Program-made: the position numbers and the translations under genes | The notes under the pieces: generated by a model | The model's input: the letters and a program-made list of their open reading frames with translations, nothing else | Told to the model about the DNA's origin: nothing | The model's database searches: none | Shown here: in pieces, positions 44,138 to 53,379 of the stretch | Layout: each line of letters starts with the position of its first letter | Position numbering within the stretch: position 1 is the stretch's first letter | Source of the DNA: JADJPO01 sp046330955 | GTDB lineage: Bacteria > Actinomycetota > Actinomycetes > Actinomycetales > Kineosporiaceae | Direction: 5' to 3' | Assembly: GCA_046330955.1 (NCBI GenBank) | Contig: JAXLRT010000023.1 | Location: forward strand, 1 to 64,000 | DNA: 64,000 bases

Positions 44138-45397
44138 GTGAACCCGTCAGGTACCTCCCGCCCGTGGCAGCGGCTGCCGGCGAGCCTGGTCACGGCGCTT
44201 CGGCCTCGCCAGGGCGAGATCGTGGCCGCCGTCGCGGCGGACGTCACGGCGAGCTCGTCCGCCTTCTCGGCCCCGCAGGACGCCAAGCTGCACCGCGACG
44301 TGCACCTCGCCGTCCGAGTGGCCATCGAGCGCTTCCTCGACCTGGTCGGCACCGAAGAACCGGCACTGCCGGAGGCGGTTCACGAGGTCTTCGTCGGGCT
44401 GGGGGCGGCCGAGGCCCGCGAGCACCGCGGGCCCGAGGTGCTGACGGCAGCGCTACGGGTGGCAGCCCGATCGCTGGTGCGCCGGATGGCCACCGCCATG
44501 GCCGACGCGCAACCGGTGGACTCCGGCCTGCTGATCGACCTGACCGATGCCGCCACCGGGTTCGTCGACGCGCTGCTCGAGGCGGCAACCGAGGGATTCG
44601 GCCGCCAGGTGCGCGAACTCGCCGGAGAGCCCGAGCGCCGCCGGCGACACCTGGCCGATCTGGTGTTGCGTGGTGGCAGTCCCGACGGTGTCGTTCAGAC
44701 CGCGGCGGCGGCCGTCGGCTGGCCCGGCCTGGCCGGCGTGGTGCCGGTGCTGGTGCCCCCCGACCAGGCGCGCGAGGTCCGGTTCCGGTTCGCCGCAGAC
44801 GGTGTGGTGCTGGACCGTGCCACGGACGCCGTCCTGGTGCTGTGTGCCGGTCCGCGTACCCGGCGCGCTCAGCTGGCCGGTGCGCTGGCCGGCCGGGGCG
44901 GTGTCGTCGGCCCCGAGGTGGACTGGACACGCGCCCCCGAGGCGGTCCGGCTGGCGGAGCTCGCCCGAGAACTGACCGGGGAGCTGACCGGGGGGACCGG
45001 GGAGACCGGGGGGCCGGCCCGGGACGGTGAGCAGGTGCAGCCCGTCTTCGCCGAGGATCACCTGGCGGCGCTCGCGCTGCGCGGCGAAGCAGGGGCGCTG
45101 GCCATTCTCACGGAACGCCGGCTGGCACCACTGGCCCGCATGCGACAAACCGAACAATCGCGACTTCTGGTCACCCTGCGCAGCTGGTTGCGACACTGGG
45201 GGTCACGGACCGCGGTCGCTCGTGAGCTGGTCGTCCATCCGCAGACGGTCAGCTACCGCGTCGGCCGGTTACGTGAGGTGTTCGGGGACGTTCTGGACGA
45301 TCCCACCGCTCGATTCGAATTGCTGATGGTCCTGGAATCGGGGCACCTGAGGCAGGCGCTACAGCCGGTGGAGAGACCTGCCGACCCTGTCGAGTGA
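44138..45397 (+). CDS. PucR-family transcriptional regulator
   Basis: A 419-residue regulator with the PucR C-terminal helix-turn-helix (WLRHWGSRTAVARELVVHPQ, then VSYRVGRLREVFGDVLDD) and a less conserved N-terminal sensing region. Between them is a low-complexity linker (ELTGELTGGTGETGG). PucR proteins control purine, amino-acid and secondary-metabolite genes. Divergence from the aldolase-aminotransferase gene, 117 bp away, makes that gene its likely target. GTG 44138 starts the frame; no clear ribosome site precedes it. Confidence 0.88.
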   Translation: MNPSGTSRPWQRLPASLVTALRPRQGEIVAAVAADVTASSSAFSAPQDAKLHRDVHLAVRVAIERFLDLVGTEEPALPEAVHEVFVGLGAAEAREHRGPEVLTAALRVAARSLVRRMATAMADAQPVDSGLLIDLTDAATGFVDALLEAATEGFGRQVRELAGEPERRRRHLADLVLRGGSPDGVVQTAAAAVGWPGLAGVVPVLVPPDQAREVRFRFAADGVVLDRATDAVLVLCAGPRTRRAQLAGALAGRGGVVGPEVDWTRAPEAVRLAELARELTGELTGGTGETGGPARDGEQVQPVFAEDHLAALALRGEAGALAILTERRLAPLARMRQTEQSRLLVTLRSWLRHWGSRTAVARELVVHPQTVSYRVGRLREVFGDVLDDPTARFELLMVLESGHLRQALQPVERPADPVE

Positions 45398-45419
45398 GCG
45401 CAAACGAAGGGTGGGGCAG

Positions 45420-46232
45420 ATGACCGCGTCGACGGACGCCGAGGAGGCTGCCACCGACGAGTCGGACGACTCGGCGAAGCCGGCGTCGAAGTTCGGTGCG
45501 GTGCAGGCCTACCTGCCGAACCGGCGCGAGGCGATCTTCCTGGCCGGTGGCGCACTGGTGGGTGCTCTGGGCGGCGCCGGTGGGGTCAAGCTGACCACGA
45601 AGACCCATGTCGCCGTCGATCGCAACGACGCCGCGGCGCCGAACACCAAGCAGGCCCGGGAGCTGCTCGAACAGGGCAACGCCCGGTTCGTGGCCGGCTC
45701 GCCGGAGCGCCCCGATCAGACCGCTGCCCGGCGCACCATCGTGGCCACCGGCCAGCATCCGTTCGCCGCGATCTTGTCGTGCGCCGACTCCCGCGTTCCT
45801 CCCGAAGTGCTGTTCGACCAGGGCCTGGGTGACCTGTTCGTCGTCCGCTCGGCCGGCCAGGTGGTCGACAAGGCGGTGCTGGGGTCGCTGCAGTACGGCG
45901 CCGAGCACCTGAAGACGCCCTTGATCGTCGTCCTGGGCCACTCGGCCTGCGGTGCCGTGAAGGCGACCATCGAAGCAGTCGAGACCAAGGCCAAGCCGTC
46001 CGGCACGGCGATCGACGACCTGGTCACGGCGATCAAACCGGCCGTGCTCGAGGCCGAGGAGGTCGGCGCCGAGGGTGACGCCATGGTCGACGCCGCGGTC
46101 GGCATCAACGTCGAGAAGACCGTCGAGGCGCTCAAGGCCGACGCCGTGCTCGGCGAGTTCGTCGCCAAGCGTGAGCTCAAGGTGGTCGGCGCGGTCTACT
46201 CGCTGACCACCGGTGAGGTCGAGTGGCTCTGA
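45420..46232 (+). CDS. Beta-class carbonic anhydrase with a Tat-like N-terminus
   Basis: A 270-residue protein. The catalytic part (about 85-270) has the zinc ligands of beta-carbonic anhydrases in ILSCADSRVPPE and VLGHSACGAVKA, and so should interconvert carbon dioxide and bicarbonate. Ahead of it are about 35 acidic residues, then NRREAIFLAGGALVGALGGA, a twin-arginine followed by a hydrophobic stretch. This suggests Tat export or membrane anchoring outside the cytoplasm, unlike most beta enzymes. ATG 45420 has GGGTGGGG upstream; GTG 45411 is possible. Confidence 0.9.
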   Translation: MTASTDAEEAATDESDDSAKPASKFGAVQAYLPNRREAIFLAGGALVGALGGAGGVKLTTKTHVAVDRNDAAAPNTKQARELLEQGNARFVAGSPERPDQTAARRTIVATGQHPFAAILSCADSRVPPEVLFDQGLGDLFVVRSAGQVVDKAVLGSLQYGAEHLKTPLIVVLGHSACGAVKATIEAVETKAKPSGTAIDDLVTAIKPAVLEAEEVGAEGDAMVDAAVGINVEKTVEALKADAVLGEFVAKRELKVVGAVYSLTTGEVEWL

Positions 46233-46302
46233 GCCGCTCCCCCGCCGCAACCCACCCGAACGGCCGCTCCAGTCCCGGCGTCGATCTGCCGTAACAGCAG
46301 GC

Positions 46303-47520
46303 GTGGACGGCGAATGGGTCGAGGATGCCCCGCGCCGTCCGCACTCGCCCCGGCGGCCACTGCGCCTGGCGGCCATCACTGCCCTGGCCATGATCCTGAC
46401 CGGGACGCCGGCCGGCCTCGCCCGAGCGGACACCACCGATCCGTCGACGCTGCGTCGCTCGTTGACCGAGCAGACCCGGCAGGTCTCCGCGGCCGAGGCC
46501 GAACTGATCGCCCAGTCCCGTGCGGCGGCGGTGGCGCTGGAGGCCTTCAGCCTCGCCGTCCAGCGCCAGCAGTTGGCCCAGGCCGAGCAGGAACGCCGGC
46601 GCCAGGCGGTGGCCGCTGCCGAGGCCCAGCTCGCCGAGCGCCGGGCCGATCTGGGGCGCTGGGCGCGGCAGACCTACCACGGGGGTAACGCCCTCGGCGC
46701 CAACCCCACCCTGGCGGCGCTGCTCGGCGAGGACACCGACGACCTGGCCCACCAGCAGCGTTTCGTCACCCTGCTCGGCCAGGAGAACAACCGTGCGGTG
46801 GCCGCGGTGACCGCGGCGATCGCGGATCGACGGCAGGCGGCCCAGGCCGCGGACGACGCAGCGGCCGCCGGCCAGCGCGCCGTCCTGGCCGCCCAGGACG
46901 CCAAGCAGGCCCGGGACGCCGCGGTGCGCCGGCAGCGCGCCGCTCTCGATCAACTGCGAGCCCAGCTGCAGGACACCCGCGACGCCGTGGCCGAGGCCGA
47001 GCGGCAGGCACGGCTGCTGGCCCAGGCCCGCGCGCTCGCCGCGGCGTCCGCGGGGTCCGGCCCGCAGCACGGGGACAACCGGATCACGGGCGCAGTCGGC
47101 ACCTGCGCCGGCGGGGACATGCAGCTCTACGCCAACGGTGAGATCCCGCTGGAGGCGCTCTGCCCGCTGTGGAGCGCGCCGGGCCACTACCTGCGGGCGG
47201 ACGCGGCCTACGCCTTCGATCAGCTCGCCGCCGAATACGGGCGGTCGTTCGGCAAGCCGCTGTGCGTCACCGACTCGTATCGCTCCTACGCCGAGCAGGT
47301 GCGGGTCAAGGCGGAGAAGCCCTCGTTGGCGGCCACCCCGGGTACCAGCAACCACGGCTGGGGTACGGCGGTGGACCTGTGTGGGGGCATCCAGGACTTC
47401 GACAGTGCACAGCATCGCTGGATGATCCTCAACGCGCCCGCTTTCGGGTGGTTCCACCCGGGGTGGGCGGAGCGCACCGGCACGATGCCCGAGCCGTGGC
47501 ACTGGGAGTTTGCCGGGTGA
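46303..47520 (+). CDS. M15-family D,D-carboxypeptidase with coiled-coil domain
   Basis: About 405 residues: a basic N-terminus, a signal or anchor helix (about 25-45, LAAITALAMILTGTPAGLA), a long Ala/Gln/Arg-rich coiled coil (about 50-250) and a C-terminal VanY/M15 domain. Zinc ligands and catalytic residues are in TSNHGWGTAVDLCGG and EPWHWEF. The protein is likely exported and trims peptidoglycan stem peptides; the coiled coil resembles regulators of wall hydrolases. GTG 46303 is chosen to give the signal; the ribosome site is weak. Confidence 0.88.
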   Translation: MDGEWVEDAPRRPHSPRRPLRLAAITALAMILTGTPAGLARADTTDPSTLRRSLTEQTRQVSAAEAELIAQSRAAAVALEAFSLAVQRQQLAQAEQERRRQAVAAAEAQLAERRADLGRWARQTYHGGNALGANPTLAALLGEDTDDLAHQQRFVTLLGQENNRAVAAVTAAIADRRQAAQAADDAAAAGQRAVLAAQDAKQARDAAVRRQRAALDQLRAQLQDTRDAVAEAERQARLLAQARALAAASAGSGPQHGDNRITGAVGTCAGGDMQLYANGEIPLEALCPLWSAPGHYLRADAAYAFDQLAAEYGRSFGKPLCVTDSYRSYAEQVRVKAEKPSLAATPGTSNHGWGTAVDLCGGIQDFDSAQHRWMILNAPAFGWFHPGWAERTGTMPEPWHWEFAG

Positions 47521-47582
47521 GTCCCTGACGGCCCCACCGTCGGCCATGATGTCCGGACGAACTTGGCCCGAAGGGGAGACCA

Positions 47583-48968
47583 ATGGTCACCGGCTCCGAA
47601 CAGGCACCGGACGCTGCGACGCGGCAGCGGCGGCATCGCGCCTGGTACTTCTACGACTGGGCCAACTCCGCCTACGTGACCACCACGGCGACCGTGCTGT
47701 TCGGGCCGTACCTGACCAGCATCGCCAAGCGGGCCGCCTGCCCCGGGCAGGACACCGACCTGGTCTGTGAGACCAACCTGTCCGTGCTGGGCCTGCCGGT
47801 CAATCCGGGTTCGCTGGCCCTGTACACGATCACCGCGGCGACGTTGCTGTCGGCCTTCGTGTTGCCGGTGGTGGGCGCCCTGGTCGACCGCACCGGACGC
47901 AAGGTGGCCCTGATGTCGGGCTTCGCCTGGGTCGGTGCGCTGGCTGCGGCCTGTCTGGGGTTCGTCGCGGGCACCAACTGGGGGCTCGGCGTCGTCCTGC
48001 AGATGATCGCGGCGTTGTGCCTGGGCTCGTCCCTGGTGGCCTATGACGCGATCCTGATCGACATCGCCACCCCGGACGAGCGCGACCGGGTGTCCAGCCG
48101 GGGATGGGCGCTCGGGTATGCCGGGGGCGGGTTGCTGCTCGCGATCAACCTCGGCGTGGTGACCGCGCACGATGCCCTGGGGATGTCGACCGGCACCGCC
48201 GTGCGGCTCAGCCTGTTCAGTGCGGGTCTGTGGTGGGCGCTGTTCACCCTGGTGCCCTACGTCGGGCTGCGGAGCCTGCCGATCACGGCAACCGGGTCCT
48301 CCGCCGCGACGGGTCAGACCTTGGCCCGGCAGTCGTTCGGTCAGCTGCGGGAGACCTTCACCCACCTGCGGGGCTACCCGCAGACGCTGCTGTTCCTGCT
48401 CGCCTACCTGCTCTACAACGACGGCATTCAGACGGTGATCTCGGCGTCCAGCATCTTCGGCCAGGAGCAGCTGCACCTGAGCTCCGACCAGTTGATCATC
48501 GTGATCCTGGTGGTGCAGTTCGTCGCCATGGGCGGTGCGCTGTTGTTCGGGCAGCTGGCGGCCCGGTTCGGGGCCTGGCGCTCGATCCTGGCCAGCCTGG
48601 GCCTGTGGTGCATCGTGGTGGCCGCCGGATACCTGGTGCCGGATCGGGCGTTCCTGGCCTTCCTGGCCCTCGGGGTGTTCATCGGCATCGTGCTCGGCGG
48701 CAGCCAGGCGCTGTCCCGCTCGCTGTTCAGCCAGCTGATCCCCCGCGGGCGGGAGGCGGAGTACTTCAGCCTGTACCAGGCTGCCGAGCGCGGTACGAGC
48801 TGGTTCGGTACCCTGTTGTTCGGCCTGGTGTTCCAGATCACACACTCCTACCGCTACGCAATCCTCGCCCTCGTTCTCTTCTTCATCGTGGGCGGCGTGC
48901 TGCTCTCACGGGTGGACATCCGCCGAGGCATCACCGATGCCGGCAACACGGCGCCCTCGGTGGTCTGA
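47583..48968 (+). CDS. MFS transporter, Atg22/UMF1-like
   Basis: A 461-residue major facilitator with about 12 membrane spans. The N-terminal WYFYDWANSAYVTT pattern and LVDRTGRK loop identify the Atg22-like UMF1 group, which includes amino-acid exporters of the yeast vacuole. Substrate in bacteria is unknown. ATG 47583 has AAGGGGAG upstream. A weak hairpin (48998-49012) follows the gene. Confidence 0.9.
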   Translation: MVTGSEQAPDAATRQRRHRAWYFYDWANSAYVTTTATVLFGPYLTSIAKRAACPGQDTDLVCETNLSVLGLPVNPGSLALYTITAATLLSAFVLPVVGALVDRTGRKVALMSGFAWVGALAAACLGFVAGTNWGLGVVLQMIAALCLGSSLVAYDAILIDIATPDERDRVSSRGWALGYAGGGLLLAINLGVVTAHDALGMSTGTAVRLSLFSAGLWWALFTLVPYVGLRSLPITATGSSAATGQTLARQSFGQLRETFTHLRGYPQTLLFLLAYLLYNDGIQTVISASSIFGQEQLHLSSDQLIIVILVVQFVAMGGALLFGQLAARFGAWRSILASLGLWCIVVAAGYLVPDRAFLAFLALGVFIGIVLGGSQALSRSLFSQLIPRGREAEYFSLYQAAERGTSWFGTLLFGLVFQITHSYRYAILALVLFFIVGGVLLSRVDIRRGITDAGNTAPSVV

Positions 48969-48997
48969 GGCCGATCTCGAGCGGGATCTCGAGAAGG

Positions 48998-49012
48998 TCC
49001 GGCGAAGCCGGA
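48998..49012 (+). terminator. Short hairpin after the MFS gene
   Basis: TCCGGC and GCCGGA enclose a GAA loop 30 bp past the stop. At 6 bp the stem is short, so the call is tentative. Confidence 0.3.
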
Positions 49013-49077
49013 ACACCCGACGCGCACGCGGCGTTCCATCAGGTGACCACCGTCGAGGCGCGCGAAGGATGGCTGCA

Positions 49078-49431
49078 ATGAGCGACCGGAGTATGCGAGG
49101 GACCCGCCTGGGTGCCCAGAGTCTGGAGAGCGAGGCCGGGGTCCAGCCCGCGGCCCGTCAGGAGATCACCTATCACTGCCCCAACGGGCACACGGTGATC
49201 GTGCCGATGTCCGTCGAGGCCGACATCCCCGCGCTGTGGGAGTGCCGTTGCGGCACCCTCGCCCTGCGCGAGAACGCCGAGACGCCCGACGCCAAGCCCG
49301 GCAAGCCGCCGCGCACCCACTGGGACATGTTGATGGAGCGGCGCACCACGGCAGAACTCGAGGTCCTGTTGGAAGAGCGGCTGGCACTGCTGCGCAGTGG
49401 CGCCCTCACCTCTCGGCGCCGCTCGGCCTGA
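49078..49431 (+). CDS. rbpA: RNA polymerase-binding protein RbpA
   Basis: A 117-residue actinobacterium-specific transcription factor that binds the principal sigma factor and stabilises promoter opening. The N-terminal tail (MSDRSMRGTRLG) and the core with putative zinc residues (YHCPNGHTVIVP, WECRCGTLAL) are followed by the sigma-binding segment RTHWDMLMERRTTAELEVLL. ATG 49078 matches the start of characterised RbpA proteins; another ATG lies three codons upstream. It is convergent with fxsA-ppm-lnt, as in related genomes. Confidence 0.95.
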   Translation: MSDRSMRGTRLGAQSLESEAGVQPAARQEITYHCPNGHTVIVPMSVEADIPALWECRCGTLALRENAETPDAKPGKPPRTHWDMLMERRTTAELEVLLEERLALLRSGALTSRRRSA

Positions 49432-49441
49432 GCCGCTTCAC

Positions 49442-49978
49442 TCACGCCTCGTCCGAGGGCCCGTCGTCGCGTTGTGTGATGGCGGGCCTTCTGCTGTCCG
49501 GACGGTTGTCCGGACCGTCCCACGTGGTCTGTGGCAGGGGGTCGACCGAGACCACCGTCACCTGGGTCTGCGGGGCAGCCGCCGCGAGGCGGCTGCGCAG
49601 CACCCGGGAGGCCCCGGCCCGGGCCAGCCGGCCGACGCCCGGGATCAGGAGCAGCAGACCTGCCGCCGTCCCGAGGAACCCGGGCACGGCGAGCAGCAGC
49701 CCGGCCGTCGCCATCACCAGCCGTTCCCCGGGCGAGCGAACGGTGGCCGGCCGGCCGTCAGCGGTGATCGTGGTCACCCCACCGGTGCGGCTCGCCGCGG
49801 CCAGCTCGGCCAGCGCGCCACGCCCGGCCCGGCGCATCACCACCACCCCGAGCGCGGTGGAGGCCAGCAGGATCAGGACGGTCCGGCCGCCGCCGATCCA
49901 TTGGCCCACCCGGATCAGCAGCGCCAGTTCGAGCACCGGCCAGATCAGGGCGATGGCAGCGATCGTCCGCGGGCGCAT
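49442..49978 (-). CDS. FxsA family membrane protein
   Basis: A 178-residue inner-membrane protein of the FxsA family. Predicted spans include PVLELALLIRVGQWIGG and MATAGLLLAVPGFLGTAAGL-type helices; the cytoplasmic tail is Arg/Pro-rich. E. coli FxsA affects phage T7 exclusion by F plasmids; the native role is unknown. ATG 49978 shares one base with the stop of the mannosyltransferase gene, so translation is coupled. Confidence 0.88.
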   Translation of the reverse strand: MRPRTIAAIALIWPVLELALLIRVGQWIGGGRTVLILLASTALGVVVMRRAGRGALAELAAASRTGGVTTITADGRPATVRSPGERLVMATAGLLLAVPGFLGTAAGLLLLIPGVGRLARAGASRVLRSRLAAAAPQTQVTVVSVDPLPQTTWDGPDNRPDSRRPAITQRDDGPSDEA

Positions 49979-50760
49979 CAGGTCGTCCGGGAGCCGCTCG
50001 GCTCGGTACGTCCACCCCGGTTGTGGCCGGTCAATCGGTCGAACCGGCGCCGCGCCCCCCACTGGGTGACTCGCCACAGCGCCTCGAGCACGATGGCCTG
50101 GCTCATCTTGCTGGTGCCGTGCTCGCGCTCGACGAAGGTGATCGGCACCTCCTCGATGCGCAGCCCCGCCTGGACGGCGCGCCAGGTGAGGTCGACCTGG
50201 AAGCAGTAACCCTGGGACTCGACGTCCTCGAGGTGCATCTGCTGCAGGGCCTCGGCCCGGAAGGCGCGGAACCCGGCGGTGGCGTCGCGCACCGGGATGC
50301 CCAGCGCCAGGCGGGTGTAGAGGTTGCCGCCCTGCGAGAGCACCAGCCGCCGCCGGGGCCAGTTGACCACCGAGCCGCCCGCCACCCAGCGTGAGCCGAT
50401 CACCAGGTCGGCCCCGGCCTCGATCCGCTCCAGCATCGCGGGCAGGCGCTCCGGCGGGTGGGAGCCGTCGGCGTCCATCTCGATCAGCACGTCGTAACCG
50501 TGCTCGATCCCCCAGCGGAACCCGTCCAGGTAGGCGGCGCCCAGGCCCTGCTTGCCGGGGCGGTGCATCACGTGCAGGTGATCGTCGGCGGCCGCCATGC
50601 CGTCGGCGAGCACCCCGGTGCCGTCCGGGCTGTTGTCGTCGGCCACCAGGATGTGCACCTGGGGCGCCGCCTCGCGCACCCGCCGCACGATCTTCGGCAG
50701 GTTCTGGCGCTCGTCGTAGGTCGGGATGATCACCAACGGACGGCGCGTGGCCTCGCTCAT
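49978..50760 (-). CDS. ppm1: Polyprenol monophosphomannose synthase (GT2)
   Basis: A 260-residue GT-A glycosyltransferase that moves mannose from GDP-mannose to polyprenyl phosphate, the donor for mannosylation outside the membrane. Motifs are VIIPTYDERQNLPKIV, VADDNSPDGTG, the metal-binding EMDADGSHPPERL, and QGYCFQVDLTWRA. No membrane domain is attached. It overlaps lnt by 4 nt; in M. tuberculosis the two activities are fused in one Ppm1 chain, so the linkage is conserved here as an operon. Confidence 0.93.
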   Translation of the reverse strand: MSEATRRPLVIIPTYDERQNLPKIVRRVREAAPQVHILVADDNSPDGTGVLADGMAAADDHLHVMHRPGKQGLGAAYLDGFRWGIEHGYDVLIEMDADGSHPPERLPAMLERIEAGADLVIGSRWVAGGSVVNWPRRRLVLSQGGNLYTRLALGIPVRDATAGFRAFRAEALQQMHLEDVESQGYCFQVDLTWRAVQAGLRIEEVPITFVEREHGTSKMSQAIVLEALWRVTQWGARRRFDRLTGHNRGGRTEPSGSRTT

Positions 50761-52544
50761 GCGGGCTCCTCGGAATCGGTGACGGGTGCCGGGCGCCGGC
50801 GGGGGCGCCGTCCGGCCGTCGCGAGCAGCAGGCCCGTGGCCGCGAGCATGCCCTCCGGCCAGGCCCCCACGGTGGTGGCGATGGTCTGGGTGTGGCGGAC
50901 GGGCAGCGCAGCGTGCAGCACGTCGGTGGTGAAGTGCCCGGATCGCTGGATCAGGCTGCCATCGGGGGCGATCAGGGCGCTGACCCCGACCGTCGAGATG
51001 TGCACCACGGCCCGGCCGGACTCCACGGCCCGCAACCGCGACATCGCCAGCTGCTGCACGCTCTCGTCGGTGAAGCCGAACGTGGCGTTGTTGGTCTGCA
51101 CCAGCAGCACCTCGGCCCCACGTCGGACCCCGTCACGCACCAGGTCGTCGTAGGCCACCTCGAAGCAGATGACGTCGCCGAGCCGCACTCCCCCGGCGGT
51201 CAGCACCGGCTGGCGGGTGCCGGCGACGAAATCGTGCCGGACCAGGTCGACCTTGTCGCTGAAGTGACGGAAGAACGAGCGATACGGGATGTACTCGCCG
51301 AACGGCGCCGGGTGGCGCTTGACGTAGTACTCGCCCTTCCCGGGCGGCACCGAACCTGGCGCGCCGAGCGCGGGGGTGCCGGGCGCCGTCCTGCTCGGCC
51401 CCCACACGATCGAGACGTTCGAGAGGTGACCGGCGGGCTCCTCCAGCAGGGTGCCGACCAGCACCGGGACGCCGATCCGGTCGACCGCGGTCTGGATCAC
51501 CATCGCGGCGTCCGGGTTGCGGGTGGGGTCGATGTCGCTGGCGTTCTCGGGCCACAGCACGACGTCCGGACGGCGCGCCGTGCCGGCATCGACCTGGTCG
51601 GCGAGCGCCGTCGTGGCCCGGGCGTGGTTGTCGAGCACGGCGCGGCGCTCGGCGTTGAAGTCGAGGCCGGGGGCCGGAACGTTGCCCTGCACCGCGGCCA
51701 CCTGCACCTCGCGGACGCCGTCCGTGGGCCGCGGGATCACTGCCGGGGCGAAGGTGACCACCAGGGCCGCGAGCAGGACGGCGCCCGTCGCCGCCGGCGC
51801 CGGCTCACCCCCGGTTGCCTGGCCGCCTCGACGGGCCTGCCCGGCGCCACCGAGCAGGTGCGCGATCGGGAGCAGGTCGGGCGCAGCGGTCAGCGCCACG
51901 GCCAGCAGGCCGCCGAACAGGCCCACCAGGGCGGTCACCGCCGGGGCGCCGCCGAGCGAGGCCACCCCGAGCAACGGGCCATCGGTCTGGGAGAAGGCCA
52001 GGCGGGCCCATGGGAAGCCGCCGAACGGCGTCCGGGAACGCAGCGCCTCCTGCAGCACCCAGAGGCCACTGATGCCGAGCGCCGTGAGCGCTGCCCCACG
52101 CAGGTGCGAGCGCACCCCCGCCGAGCGGCTGGGCCGGGCCAGCAGTCGCCACACCGGCGGGGTCAGGGCGGCCATGACGGCCACGTAGAGCGATTCCAGC
52201 GTGGCCAGGGCGAACCACGGCAGCTTGCCGACATATACCCCGGACCAGGCGAGCAGCGGGACGAACATCGCCCACCCGGCGAGCAGCCCGAGCCAGGCGG
52301 CCCGGCGTGGCCGCTGGCCCCGGACGGCCAGCGAGATCAGGGCGACACCGACCGGGGCAAGCCACCAGAGGGTGCGCCCGGGGAATGCCGACCACACCGC
52401 GGTGCCGCCCGCCAGCGCGAGGACGGCCGCCGGATAGGGGTGCAGCCGGCCCGTCGAGGCGTCCCGGGGATCGCCGGAGTCGGTGGAGCGCGCCGGCTCG
52501 CCGTCTGCCGTCGCGGCGGCCAGGTCCGCCGGGGATGCGCTCAC
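50757..52544 (-). CDS. lnt: Apolipoprotein N-acyltransferase
   Basis: A 595-residue membrane enzyme that adds the third acyl chain to lipoproteins. The first 260 residues hold about seven membrane spans; the nitrilase-like periplasmic domain follows. The catalytic triad is present: Glu in LWPENASDID, Lys in YYVKRHPAPFGEYIPY, and Cys in LGDVICFEVAYD. GTG 52544 lies 6 nt after a TAGGCT -10 element, suggesting a leaderless mRNA. It is first in the lnt-ppm-fxsA operon. Confidence 0.95.
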   Translation of the reverse strand: MSASPADLAAATADGEPARSTDSGDPRDASTGRLHPYPAAVLALAGGTAVWSAFPGRTLWWLAPVGVALISLAVRGQRPRRAAWLGLLAGWAMFVPLLAWSGVYVGKLPWFALATLESLYVAVMAALTPPVWRLLARPSRSAGVRSHLRGAALTALGISGLWVLQEALRSRTPFGGFPWARLAFSQTDGPLLGVASLGGAPAVTALVGLFGGLLAVALTAAPDLLPIAHLLGGAGQARRGGQATGGEPAPAATGAVLLAALVVTFAPAVIPRPTDGVREVQVAAVQGNVPAPGLDFNAERRAVLDNHARATTALADQVDAGTARRPDVVLWPENASDIDPTRNPDAAMVIQTAVDRIGVPVLVGTLLEEPAGHLSNVSIVWGPSRTAPGTPALGAPGSVPPGKGEYYVKRHPAPFGEYIPYRSFFRHFSDKVDLVRHDFVAGTRQPVLTAGGVRLGDVICFEVAYDDLVRDGVRRGAEVLLVQTNNATFGFTDESVQQLAMSRLRAVESGRAVVHISTVGVSALIAPDGSLIQRSGHFTTDVLHAALPVRHTQTIATTVGAWPEGMLAATGLLLATAGRRPRRRPAPVTDSEEPA

Positions 52545-52550
52545 CGGGGA

Positions 52551-52556
52551 AGCCTA
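52551..52556 (-). promoter_or_regulatory. -10 element giving a leaderless lnt mRNA
   Basis: TAGGCT on the minus strand (52556-52551) ends 6 nt before GTG 52544, with no ribosome site between them. This is the expected geometry for a leaderless message. Confidence 0.5.
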
Positions 52557-52842
52557 GTCCGAACTGGCGGTGCGAGGAGAGATCGACCGGGCCCGCGGTG
52601 TCCTTCGGTCCGAGATCGACCTCGTCGGGTGCGAGGGCGACCCCGTTGTCTACGGGACGCGCGGGCCCGGTCCGTGCCCACCAGGCCGCCGGCCGGCGGA
52701 GCGGCTGGTGGGGCCTGGCCTCGGAGTCGTGGCTACCCGCCCCCTGGCCCACCATGCACGGCGCTCCTGCCGTGGCGGCCATCCTCGAGCGGTGGACGGC
52801 CATCGACGAACCTAGCCGTTCCCACCGACCTGTCAACGCGAC
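52557..52842. other. Non-coding stretch with inverted repeats
   Basis: No convincing gene lies here. A 13-bp perfect inverted repeat (52585-52597 and 52660-52672) encloses 62 nt, and further GC-rich dyads follow. It separates lnt from the kal-kam operon. A small structured RNA is possible but unproven. Confidence 0.35.
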
Positions 52843-52878
52843 GCTGACCTGCAGGAATGCGAAACAGTGCAGGTCAGC
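52843..52878 (-). terminator. Hairpin downstream of the kam-kal operon
   Basis: Arms 52843-52853 and 52868-52878 pair perfectly over 11 bp with a 14-nt loop, 106 bp past the kal stop. It is the only clear terminator candidate for the kamD-kamE-kal transcript. Confidence 0.5.
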
Positions 52879-52983
52879 AGGGTTGTTCCGGCGGTCATCC
52901 GGACACCGGATTTCGGCGGATGGACGGCGTGTCGGGCCGACCGGCTGACGGCGTGCGGGCCGAACGCCCGACGCCCTGACCGG

Positions 52984-53379
52984 TCAGGGAACGACCACGG
53001 TGCCGCGCGCGGTGGTGGCCACCAGCGGCGGATCGAGCACCGCGGCGGCACCCGCGCTCGCGCCGTCCTGATCGGCCGTGCCCCGGCAGAGCACGGTGGC
53101 GCTGAACTCGATCTCCCGGCTGCGCCGTCCCACCCGCACGATGCGGGCGGTCACCTCGAGGACGTCGCCGGCGCGCACCGGGGCGTGGAAGGTCACCTCG
53201 GAATAGGAGGCGAACAGCCCCTCGTCGCCGTCGGATCGGATGCACACCTCGGTGGCGACGTCACCGAAGCAGGCCAGGCTGTACGCGCCGTCCACCAGGT
53301 TGCCGGCGTAGTGGGCGTGGCTGTACGGCACGTACCGGCGGTGGCTGACGGTCAGGCCGAGGCGGGGGTCGGTGGTCAT
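52984..53379 (-). CDS. kal: 3-aminobutyryl-CoA ammonia lyase
   Basis: A 131-residue hot-dog-fold enzyme that removes ammonia from L-3-aminobutyryl-CoA to give crotonyl-CoA, the late step of lysine fermentation. The family pattern is very clear: HAHYAGNLVDGAYSLACFGD, VATEVCIRSDGDEGLFASY and FHAPVRAGDVLEVTA. ATG 53379 overlaps the kamE stop by 4 nt and has GGAGG upstream. A generic thioesterase is excluded by the match to Kal and the operon context. Its product would feed crotonyl-CoA/butyrate or beta-oxidation enzymes encoded elsewhere. Confidence 0.9.
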   Translation of the reverse strand: MTTDPRLGLTVSHRRYVPYSHAHYAGNLVDGAYSLACFGDVATEVCIRSDGDEGLFASYSEVTFHAPVRAGDVLEVTARIVRVGRRSREIEFSATVLCRGTADQDGASAGAAAVLDPPLVATTARGTVVVP

